8,934 nt of DNA from Pseudomonadota bacterium. GTDB taxonomy: Bacteria > Pseudomonadota > Gammaproteobacteria > Xanthomonadales > Xanthomonadaceae. Location: positions 1 to 8,934 of the forward strand of contig JAFAFD010000346.1 of the NCBI GenBank assembly GCA_023423675.1. Reading direction: 5' to 3'. Position 1 is the stretch's first letter. Every line of letters starts with the position of its first letter. Of this stretch, positions 1 to 5,397 are shown in pieces. The position numbers and the translations under genes were made by a program. The notes beneath the pieces were generated by a model that had not been told where the DNA came from, ran no database searches, and saw only the letters and a list, made by a program, of their open reading frames with translations.

Positions 1-206
1 GCCACCCCCACCGCCAGCGCGCCCGGCAGCACCAGGCCCAGCACATTGAAGGCCAGCGCGTGCGGCACGCCGTGGGCACCCAGCAGCGCCACCGGGTGCG
101 CGGCCTGGGAGTAGCCGCCCAGCACCGCGCCGAAACCGACGACTGCCAGCACGAAGCACGCGGCGGCCAGCAGCCCCAACCAACGATCAAGCCAGAGCAC
201 GGACAT
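1..206 (-). CDS. DUF998-type integral membrane protein, N-terminal part only
   Basis: The gene begins at an ATG at 206-204 and runs off the left edge, leaving 68 codons visible. The protein starts MSVLWLDRWLGLLAAACFVL, a first membrane segment at about residues 8-30. A loop follows with GGYSQAAHPVALLG and then GVPHALAFNVLGLVLPG, which starts a second membrane segment. The order (G-Y-S-Q...HPV..LG...G.PHA..FN..G.VLPG) matches the N-terminus of DUF998 membrane proteins as I remember the family; the biochemical role of that family is not settled. AGGTGG lies 9 bases before the ATG and supports the start. It is divergent from the thioredoxin-like gene. The family call rests on only 68 residues, so moderate confidence. 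Confidence 0.72.
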   Translation of the reverse strand, partial: MSVLWLDRWLGLLAAACFVLAVVGFGAVLGGYSQAAHPVALLGAHGVPHALAFNVLGLVLPGALAVGV

Positions 207-239
207 CGCGCGGATCCACCTGTAATGAAAGACCGCTGC

Positions 240-268
240 ATTGTCGCGGCAGGCGCGGCAACCGCCAA
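240..268 (-). promoter_or_regulatory. Candidate sigma-70 promoter for the DUF998-type gene
   Basis: Read on the minus strand there is TTGGCG (268-263) as a -35 element, a 17-base spacer, and GACAAT (245-240) as a -10 element. This predicts a start near 233 and a leader of about 28 bases carrying the AGGTGG ribosome binding site. The match is fair, not strong, and rests on position and spacing only. Confidence 0.4.
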
Positions 269-307
269 GCCACGACGCGTTTGTCCGCGCCCGGTGTGAG
301 GACAGGG

Positions 308-345
308 TTGAGACCGACACGGATCGACACCATAGAATCGGTCTC
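308..345 (+). promoter_or_regulatory. Candidate cnoX promoter with an inverted repeat over it
   Basis: TTGAGA (308-313) and TAGAAT (333-338) resemble -35 and -10 boxes, with a longer than ideal 19-base spacer. A perfect 8-base inverted repeat, GAGACCGA (310-317) and TCGGTCTC (338-345), sits with one arm on the -35 box and the other at the -10/start region, 20 bases apart. That placement could be an operator, or chance. The predicted transcript starts about 25 bases before the cnoX ATG. Confidence 0.4.
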
Positions 346-369
346 CAGTTGCCAGGCGATACTTCCCCC

Positions 370-1230
370 ATGACCGAGACGACGACCCACGTATTCGACG
401 CCACCACCGCGACCTTCGAGGCCGAGGTGCTGCAGAAATCCCTGCAGACGCCGGTGCTGGTGGACTTCTGGGCCACCTGGTGCGGCCCGTGCAAGACCCT
501 GGGCCCGATGCTGGAAAAGCTGGCGGCCGAGTACAACGGCGCGTTCGAGCTGGCCAAGGTCGATGTCGACGCCGAACAGCAGATCGCCGCCGCCTTCCAG
601 ATCCGCTCGGTGCCGACCGTGTTCCTGGTCAAGGGCGGCCAGCTGGTCGACGGCTTCCCCGGCGCCATCCCCGAAGGCCAGCTGCGTGAGTTCCTGGCCC
701 AGCACGGCATCGTGCCGGCCGACATCGGCGACACCGTGGCCGAAGACGAAGCGCCGCTGGACCCGCAGGCGCAGGTGGACGTGCTGCGTGCGCAGATCGC
801 CGCCGAGCCGGACAAGGACGAACTGAAGCTGGACCTCGCCCTGGCCCTGCTGCAGGTGGGCGGCGTGGACGAGGCCGGCACCCTGATCGATGCCCTGCCC
901 GCCAACCTGGCCACCGATGACCGCGCCGTGCGCGGCCGTGCCCGCCTGGCCTTCGCCACCGCGCTGAAGGATGCGCCCTCGGCCGAAGCCCTGGACGCGC
1001 GCATCGCCGCCGACGGCAAGGACCTGCAGGCCCGCCACCTGCGCGGCGTGCAGCTGCTGCTCGGTGGCCACGACGAAGCCGCGCTGGAACAGTTCCTGGA
1101 GATGCTGCGGATCGACCGCAGCTTCGCCGAAGGCCTGCCGCGCAAGGTGCTGATCGATGCCTTCAACGTCATCACCGACGAGGACCTGGTTGGCCGCTAC
1201 CGCCGGAAGATGGCCTCGCTGCTGTTCTGA
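370..1230 (+). CDS. cnoX: Chaperedoxin CnoX/YbbN: thioredoxin domain plus TPR-like C-terminus
   Basis: 286 residues, the usual size of the CnoX (YbbN) family. Residues 7-112 are a thioredoxin domain: strand VLVDFW, active site WCGPC with Cys38 and Cys41, and cis-Pro82 in SVPT. Residues about 125-286 are helical TPR-like repeats rich in Ala and Leu, ending in the family's YRRKMASLLF tail. In E. coli this cytoplasmic protein holds unfolding proteins and forms mixed disulfides to protect them from over-oxidation, passing clients to GroEL and DnaK. E. coli CnoX has lost the first active-site cysteine; this one keeps the full redox pair, as in Caulobacter, so it may also be an active reductase. 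ATG 370 is chosen because the thioredoxin fold begins just after it; the reading frame stays open back to 241, but those 43 residues are not family-like. No strong ribosome binding site is seen (AGGCGA is about 12 bases upstream). It stands alone, divergent from the DUF998-type gene. Confidence 0.93.
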   Translation: MTETTTHVFDATTATFEAEVLQKSLQTPVLVDFWATWCGPCKTLGPMLEKLAAEYNGAFELAKVDVDAEQQIAAAFQIRSVPTVFLVKGGQLVDGFPGAIPEGQLREFLAQHGIVPADIGDTVAEDEAPLDPQAQVDVLRAQIAAEPDKDELKLDLALALLQVGGVDEAGTLIDALPANLATDDRAVRGRARLAFATALKDAPSAEALDARIAADGKDLQARHLRGVQLLLGGHDEAALEQFLEMLRIDRSFAEGLPRKVLIDAFNVITDEDLVGRYRRKMASLLF

Positions 1231-1253
1231 ACAGAGACGTGTCTCGTTCAGAA
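1225..1253 (+). terminator. Bulged hairpin over the cnoX stop codon, probable terminator
   Basis: TTCTGAAC (1225-1232) pairs perfectly with GTTCAGAA (1246-1253). Inside, separated by a bulged A1233, GAGA pairs with TCTC around a CGTG loop. The stem is 12 base pairs and contains the cnoX TGA. No U-tract follows (AATCCTGC), so it is not a textbook intrinsic terminator; it may instead stabilise the 3' end. Confidence 0.5.
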
Positions 1254-1281
1254 ATCCTGCACTGACCGCGGGCAATAATGT

Positions 1282-1312
1282 GATCGGTAGCGTCCTTTTG
1301 GCCGCTACGATC
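1282..1312 (+). promoter_or_regulatory. Hairpin in the leader region of the LysM-FecR gene
   Basis: GATC, a bulged G, then GTAGCG (1282-1292) pair with CGCTAC-GATC (1303-1312), giving 10 base pairs and a 10-base loop. The structure ends 25 bases before the ATG at 1338. TACGAT (1306-1311) in the right arm could be a -10 box, but no convincing -35 box lies 17 bases upstream. It may be a leader structure, an operator, or a decayed GTAG-type palindrome; the loop and inner stem differ from the SMAG units at 4657-5323. Confidence 0.3.
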
Positions 1313-1337
1313 CATTCGGGGGGATGAGGTCGGGGCC

Positions 1338-3038
1338 ATGGGGTCTTGCAGCTGCGCCCCCGCACAGCCGGGACAGCACTCCGTGACCGTTGGCCGTTCG
1401 TCGTCTTCCCTCGTCCGCCGCTTCGCCGCACTGCTGTGCGCCCTGCTCCTGCTGCCCGGCCTCGCCGCCGCACAGGACTGGAACTACCGGGTCCGCCCCG
1501 GCGATACCCTCTGGGACCTGGGCGGCCTGTACCTGAAGGCGGACGTGCCGTGGCAGCAGCTGCAGCAGCACAACCGCATCGACAACCCCTACCGCCTGCC
1601 ACCCGGCGGGCTGCTGCGCTTCCCGGTCAGCTGGCTGCGGGTCGAACCGGCGCCGGCCCGGGTGCTGGCCGTGCGCGGCGCCGTGCAACTGGTGGCCGCC
1701 AATGGCAGCGCCACCCGCGCCCTGCTGGCCGGCGAGCTGCTGCACATCGGCGACACCGTACAGACCGATGCCGATGCCAGCGTCACCCTCGAATTCGCCG
1801 ATGCATCGCGCCTGCAGCTGCGCGAGCATTCGCGGCTGCGCCTGGACCAGCTGAGCCGCTACGGCCGCACCGGCATGGTCGACACCCGCATGCGCCTGCA
1901 GCAGGGCCGGGCCAGCAACCGCGTCACCCCTGCCCGCGGCCCGGCGTCGCGCTACATCATCGATGCTCCTGCTGCTACCAGCAGCGTGCGCGGCACGGTG
2001 TTCCGGGTCAGCGCCGGCGACAGTACGCAGGTCGGCGCCACCGAAGTGCTGGAAGGCCGCGTGCAGGTCGACAACCCGCATGGCCAGCGCCTGGTGCGCC
2101 CGGGCCAGGCCAGCCGCAGCGCCAGCGCCGATACCGCACCCGACGCCGTCTCCGCGCTGCTGCCCGCGCCGCGGTTGCGCAGCGATGCCACCGCGCTGGC
2201 ACCACTGCCGGCACGCCTGGCCTGGGAGCCGGTGGCTGCTGCCGACCACTACCGGATTGAAGTCGTGCTGGCCGCCACGCCGGAGATCCTGCTGTTCGCG
2301 ACCACCACCGGCGACACCTCGCTGGTCATCGACGACCTTCCGCCCGGCGCCCTGCGCCTGCTGCTGCGCGCCGTCGATGCGCAGGGCGTGGAGGGCCTGG
2401 ATGCCAGCGCCGATTTCCTGCTCAGCGACCAGCCGCCACCGCCGCTGACCGTGTCGCCCCTGCACGGCCAGTCCGTCAACAGTGACCGGCCGCGCTTCCG
2501 CTGGACCCAGGCTCCGGGCGCGGGCAGCAGCGTGCTGCAGATCGCCGCCGAGCCTCGTTTCCTGCAGCCGCTGCAGCAGCAGGCCAGCACCGGCACCGAC
2601 CTGCGCCTGGCCACGCCGCTGCCGCCCGGCCAGTACTTCTGGCGCGTGGCCTCGCGCGATGGCCAGGGCCACCAGGGACCGTTCGGCCAGGCCCTGCCCC
2701 TGCAGCTCACCGACGAACCGGTCGACCCGGCCCTGCAGCCGCCCGAAGCTGCGCGTGGCGAGCTGACCCTGCGATGGCAGGCCGGCAGCGAAGGCCAGCG
2801 CTACCGCGTGCAGGCCGACCGCCGCGGTGACTTCAAGGCACCGCTGGTGGATGAAACGCTGGCGCAGCCGCAGGTCAGCTTCAAGCGACCGTGGCGCGGC
2901 ACCCTGCACGTGCGCGTGCAGTACGTCGACGACGACGGCCACGCCGGCCCGTTCTCATCGCCCCAGCAGGTCACGTTGCCGTGCCGGCTGTGCTACGGCG
3001 CTGGCGGCGGTGCCCTGCTGCTGTGGCTGCTGCTGTGA
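1338..3038 (+). CDS. Exported LysM-FecR domain protein with FnIII-like repeats
   Basis: 566 residues. A signal peptide (RR at 27-28, hydrophobic core to about 45, likely cut after GLAAA) is followed at once by a LysM domain (about 47-95, with YRVRPGDTLWDLGGLYL), a peptidoglycan-binding fold. A FecR-type domain spans about 108-260 (VRGAVQLV, SSVRGTVFRVSAGD, VLEGRVQV). Three fibronectin-III-like units follow: about 285-362 (LAWEPVAAADHYRIEV), 372-460 (RFRWTQAPG...YFWRVASRD) and 470-546 (LTLRWQAGS...VRVQYVDDDG). The last 18 residues (CRLCYGAGGGALLLWLLL) are hydrophobic and could anchor the C-terminus. GAGG lies 8 bases before ATG 1338; a GTG at 1383 with weaker GGGA would give a more classical signal peptide (551 residues), so the start is uncertain. 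Its stop overlaps the start of the CHASE2-GGDEF gene by four bases, so the two probably form one operon. Domain calls are firm; a role as periplasmic sensor or partner of the cyclase is inference. Confidence 0.88.
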   Translation: MGSCSCAPAQPGQHSVTVGRSSSSLVRRFAALLCALLLLPGLAAAQDWNYRVRPGDTLWDLGGLYLKADVPWQQLQQHNRIDNPYRLPPGGLLRFPVSWLRVEPAPARVLAVRGAVQLVAANGSATRALLAGELLHIGDTVQTDADASVTLEFADASRLQLREHSRLRLDQLSRYGRTGMVDTRMRLQQGRASNRVTPARGPASRYIIDAPAATSSVRGTVFRVSAGDSTQVGATEVLEGRVQVDNPHGQRLVRPGQASRSASADTAPDAVSALLPAPRLRSDATALAPLPARLAWEPVAAADHYRIEVVLAATPEILLFATTTGDTSLVIDDLPPGALRLLLRAVDAQGVEGLDASADFLLSDQPPPPLTVSPLHGQSVNSDRPRFRWTQAPGAGSSVLQIAAEPRFLQPLQQQASTGTDLRLATPLPPGQYFWRVASRDGQGHQGPFGQALPLQLTDEPVDPALQPPEAARGELTLRWQAGSEGQRYRVQADRRGDFKAPLVDETLAQPQVSFKRPWRGTLHVRVQYVDDDGHAGPFSSPQQVTLPCRLCYGAGGGALLLWLLL

Positions 3039-4660
3039 GGCGTTCGCCGCTGCCCTGGTCGCGGCGCATCCTGCTGGCCCTGCTGGCCGGCATCGCCACG
3101 GCGGTGGTCAGTCACGGGCAGTTCCTGTGGCGGCAGGATGAAGCGGCGTACGACCTGCTGGTGGGCGACTGGGAGTACCGGCCCGATCCCAGCGTGCTGA
3201 TCGTCGCCATTGATGAAGACAGCCTGCAGCGTATCGGCCAGTGGCCATGGCCACGCTCGGTGCATGCTCGGCTGCTGGACCGGTTGACCGATGCCGGCGC
3301 CGAACGGGTGGTGCTGGACCTGATGCTGGCCGAGCCGGACCGCCACGATGCGCGCCAGGATGCCGCGCTGGCCGCGGCCATCCGCCGCAATGGCCGGGTG
3401 GTACTGCCCGTGTTGGCGGCGCCGGCGGCGGGCGACCGCCTAGCCGAGGAGCTGCTGCCCATCCCGTTGATCGCGGCCAGCGCCGCGGCGATCGGCCACA
3501 GTGATGTCGAAGTCGATGGCGATGGCGTGGCGCGCGGCGTGTACCTGCGCGCCGGCATCGGCCAGGCGCACTGGCCGTCGCTGGGCATGGCCCTGGCCGG
3601 CATTCCAGCCAATCGCGTGTACGGCCTGGCCGACCCCGAGCCCGCGCTCGACTCGCCCTATCAATGGCGTCGCGACGACTACGTGCGCGTGCGCTATGCC
3701 GGCCCGCCCGAGCGCCTGCCGCAGGTGTCCTACGCCGATGTGCTCGATGGCCAGGTTGACGCGTCGCTGCTGCGCGGCCGGCGCATCGTGGTCGGCATGA
3801 CCGCCAGCGGCATCGCGCCGCGCCTGCTGACCCCGACCACCCGCGAGTACTGGATGAGCGGCAGCGAATACCAGGCCAACATCGCCTCGATGCTGCTGCA
3901 GGACAAGCAGATCAACGTGCTGCCACGCGCCGTGCAGGACCTGCTGTCCGGGTTGATGGCTGCACTGTGCGTGATGCTGCTCGGCCTGCGCCTGCCGTGG
4001 CTGGCCGCGCTCTGCTCGCTGCCGCTGGCTCCCGTGCTGGCCTGGCTGCTGCTGCGCGTGGGCAACCTGTGGTGGGCACCGGCGAGCGCCCAGCTCGGCG
4101 TGCTGCTGATCCTGCTGGTGTGGGCCATCTGGCGCATCTCGGCCTGGCACCGCCAAGCCAACCGCGATGCGCTGACCGGGCTGGGCAACCGCCTGCGTTT
4201 CGAACAGGCCCTGCAGGAAGAATGCGATGCCGCGCGGCGCAGCGGCAAGCCGCTGAGCCTGGCCCTGATCGACGTGGACCATTTCAAGCATCACAACGAC
4301 CGCCACGGCCACCAGGTGGGTGACGGCGTGCTGCGCGACGTAGCCCGGCTGATCGCCGCACATGCGCGCCGCCCGCGCGACATGGCCGCGCGCTATGGCG
4401 GCGACGAGTTCGCACTGGTGCTGCCGGACACGCCGGCCGACGGCGCGCGCCTGGTGGTGGAAGACCTGATCGCCAGCGTGCGCGCATTGCCGCCCCCGGG
4501 CGACGGCAGCGGCGCGGGCATCAGCCTCACCATCGGCGTGTACACCCGCGTGCCCGACGGCAGCCTGCACCCCCATCATTTTGTTGAAGGCGCCGATGCC
4601 GCGCTGTACCGCGCCAAGGACAACGGCCGCGACGGCTATGCCATGAGTGGCGACCCGTAA
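3035..4660 (+). CDS. CHASE2-GGDEF membrane diguanylate cyclase
   Basis: 541 residues from a GTG at 3035 that overlaps the upstream TGA (GTGA), implying translational coupling. TM1 is about residues 10-27. A periplasmic CHASE2 sensor domain follows (about 30-290; QDEAAYDLLVGDWEYRPDPS near its start, then VLIVAIDEDSLQRIGQWPWP and a GAERVVLDLML segment). Three closely spaced membrane helices lie at about 302-370, the typical CHASE2 exit. The cytoplasmic GGDEF domain starts at DALTGLGNR (378-386). It has metal-binding Asp413 in LIDVDHFK, the signature RYGGDEF with GGDEF at 455-459, and an RPRD inhibitory site at 446-449, exactly five residues before GGDEF. All key residues are intact, so it should make c-di-GMP from two GTP and be product-inhibited. 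No EAL or HD-GYP domain is present. The ligand is unknown; the adjacent LysM-FecR gene suggests a cell-envelope cue. An upstream ATG at 2891 would overlap the previous gene by 148 bases with an unlikely Arg-rich leader, so it is not used. The TAA stop lies in a REP palindrome. Confidence 0.92.
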   Translation: MRRSPLPWSRRILLALLAGIATAVVSHGQFLWRQDEAAYDLLVGDWEYRPDPSVLIVAIDEDSLQRIGQWPWPRSVHARLLDRLTDAGAERVVLDLMLAEPDRHDARQDAALAAAIRRNGRVVLPVLAAPAAGDRLAEELLPIPLIAASAAAIGHSDVEVDGDGVARGVYLRAGIGQAHWPSLGMALAGIPANRVYGLADPEPALDSPYQWRRDDYVRVRYAGPPERLPQVSYADVLDGQVDASLLRGRRIVVGMTASGIAPRLLTPTTREYWMSGSEYQANIASMLLQDKQINVLPRAVQDLLSGLMAALCVMLLGLRLPWLAALCSLPLAPVLAWLLLRVGNLWWAPASAQLGVLLILLVWAIWRISAWHRQANRDALTGLGNRLRFEQALQEECDAARRSGKPLSLALIDVDHFKHHNDRHGHQVGDGVLRDVARLIAAHARRPRDMAARYGGDEFALVLPDTPADGARLVVEDLIASVRALPPPGDGSGAGISLTIGVYTRVPDGSLHPHHFVEGADAALYRAKDNGRDGYAMSGDP

Positions 4661-4678
4661 CGTCGAGCTTGCTCGACT
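4657..4678 (+). repeat. SMAG/GTAG REP unit 1 (variant GTAA)
   Basis: GTAA at 4657-4660, then GTCGAGC (4662-4668), TT, GCTCGAC (4671-4677), a 7-bp perfect stem. The tetranucleotide differs from the GTAG consensus by one base, and that base completes the TAA stop codon of the diguanylate cyclase gene. It is followed by GGCC and then unit 2 at a 26-bp period. Confidence 0.85.
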
Positions 4679-4682
4679 GGCC

Positions 4683-4704
4683 GTAGAGTCGAGCTTGCTC
4701 GACT
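4683..4704 (+). repeat. SMAG/GTAG REP unit 2 (perfect)
   Basis: GTAG (4683-4686), then AGTCGAGC (4687-4694), a TT loop, and GCTCGACT (4697-4704): an 8-bp perfect stem headed by GTAG, the layout known for SMAG repeats of Stenotrophomonas. GGCC links it to unit 3. Confidence 0.9.
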
Positions 4705-4708
4705 GGCC

Positions 4709-4734
4709 GTAGATTCGAACTTGCTTGACTCTAC
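4709..4734 (+). repeat. SMAG/GTAG REP unit 3, diverged, with CTAC on its far end
   Basis: GTAG (4709-4712), ATTCGAAC (4713-4720), TT, GCTTGACT (4723-4730), then CTAC (4731-4734). The stem carries three substitutions relative to unit 2, leaving two mismatches and one G-T pair. The closing CTAC reads GTAG on the minus strand, and its TAG is the stop codon of the RAYT gene. The unit can thus be read as a REP in either orientation. Confidence 0.85.
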
Positions 4735-5183
4735 GAAAGCGGCCAGCGACACCAGGCGTAGGGATAATCGCCCAGTCCCAGCGCCAGGCCTGCGCGTACG
4801 GGATTCTCCATTACGTACAGAACCTGCTGACGGACATCACGCTCGTCCCGTATCCAGTGATCGTAGTAGCCACGTTGCCAGACCGCAGCACGCCCCCCAA
4901 GTGTCGCGTTGATGGCAATGGCAGACCGCGATTTCAGGGACTGCACACAGCGCCCCAACCCACCTTCGCGCAATTGCATTACCCAGTGGAAATGATCTGG
5001 CATGACCACCCAGGCGAAAGACCGGGTCAATCCACGCCTGTCGCTGTCCTTGAAGTGTTCCATCAAGGCGCGCGCACATTCCGGGACAGCAAACAAGCGG
5101 CGGCGACCGGCCGCTACGCTGGTAATCACGTAGAAGTGTCCAACCGCTGAAGTACGGCAGCGCAATAGTGCAGGACTGGGCAT
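4731..5183 (-). CDS. REP-associated tyrosine transposase (RAYT, Y1/IS200-like)
   Basis: 150 residues, full length for a short RAYT. The HUH-type motif is MPDHFHWVM with His64 and His66. The probable nucleophile is Tyr123 in LYVMENPVRAGL, the conserved Y-x-x-x-N-P-V-R-A-G-L element of the family. WQRGYYDHWIR (102-112) and an N-terminal HFYVITSV...RRRLF strand also fit. Family members act on single-stranded REP DNA, cutting near the GTAG tetranucleotide, and are thought to spread or maintain REPs instead of moving a whole insertion sequence. All catalytic residues seem present, so it may be active. It is surrounded by matching GTAG palindromes: three just past its stop, two plus a half-copy upstream of its start. 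ATG 5183 is chosen because it gives the usual N-terminus; no good ribosome binding site or promoter is visible, suggesting low expression. It is convergent with the diguanylate cyclase gene. Confidence 0.92.
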   Translation of the reverse strand: MPSPALLRCRTSAVGHFYVITSVAAGRRRLFAVPECARALMEHFKDSDRRGLTRSFAWVVMPDHFHWVMQLREGGLGRCVQSLKSRSAIAINATLGGRAAVWQRGYYDHWIRDERDVRQQVLYVMENPVRAGLALGLGDYPYAWCRWPLS

Positions 5184-5246
5184 GGCCCAGAGTGGCGCAT
5201 CGTGTTGGCAGTTGCCGTAGGGAAAGGCGGAATCTGCTGTCGGAGG

Positions 5247-5256
5247 AGTCGAGCAG
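5247..5256 (-). repeat. Half-copy of a SMAG REP arm
   Basis: AGTCGAGCAG repeats the left arm of the complete unit that starts at 5260, without its partner arm or the CTAC end. It is either a truncated REP remnant or the scar of a partial duplication. Confidence 0.5.
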
Positions 5257-5259
5257 AGC

Positions 5260-5281
5260 AGTCGAGCAAGCTCGACTCTAC
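5260..5281 (-). repeat. SMAG/GTAG REP unit 4 (perfect, inverted)
   Basis: AGTCGAGC (5260-5267), AA, GCTCGACT (5270-5277), CTAC (5278-5281). This is the exact reverse complement of unit 2, so GTAG leads on the minus strand. Together with unit 5 it forms a direct repeat of 28 bases (5256-5283 and 5298-5325) at a 42-bp period. Confidence 0.9.
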
Positions 5282-5301
5282 GAACGGCAAGGGCCAGGAG
5301 C

Positions 5302-5323
5302 AGTCGAGCAAGCTCGACTCTAC
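5302..5323 (-). repeat. SMAG/GTAG REP unit 5 (perfect, inverted)
   Basis: AGTCGAGC (5302-5309), AA, GCTCGACT (5312-5319), CTAC (5320-5323). Identical to unit 4 and inverted relative to units 1-3 on the other side of the RAYT gene. Confidence 0.9.
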
Positions 5324-5338
5324 GACCGGCTGCCGGGG

Positions 5339-5367
5339 TTCAACATACGCATGCGAATGGTTAGACT
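5339..5367 (+). promoter_or_regulatory. Candidate promoter of the DUF4442 gene with a central palindrome
   Basis: TTCAAC (5339-5344), a 17-base spacer and TAGACT (5362-5367) form a weak sigma-70-like promoter about 30 bases before the ATG at 5398. The spacer holds CGCATGCG (5348-5355) inside a larger imperfect palindrome (5344-5359: CAT, A, CGCATGCG, A, ATG). A dimeric regulator bound here would block RNA polymerase, but no regulator can be named. Confidence 0.35.
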
Positions 5368-5397
5368 CGGGTTCTCGCCCCCGCGCCCCGTCCGCAC

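Noticed and set aside
187..1602. Long minus-strand open frame opposite cnoX
   Set aside because: It is the antisense shadow of cnoX in GC-rich DNA; its protein is His/Gln/Gly-rich with no domain, while the plus strand encodes a clear thioredoxin fold.
1305..2942. 545-codon minus-strand open frame opposite the LysM-FecR gene
   Set aside because: The composition (Ala, Gly, Gln, His) is typical of antisense frames, with no motif, and the plus strand has LysM and FecR signatures in order.
3440..4579. Minus-strand open frame opposite the CHASE2-GGDEF gene
   Set aside because: Shadow frame: no recognisable domain and full overlap with an intact cyclase.
4657..5323. CRISPR-like array
   Set aside because: Repeats are self-palindromic with GTAG heads, spacers are 4 or about 20 bases and not unique-sized, no cas gene is present, and a RAYT lies between them.
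4657..5323. A complete IS200/IS605 insertion sequence
   Set aside because: The transposase is of the RAYT branch and the flanks are REP clusters, with no defined left and right ends or target duplication visible.
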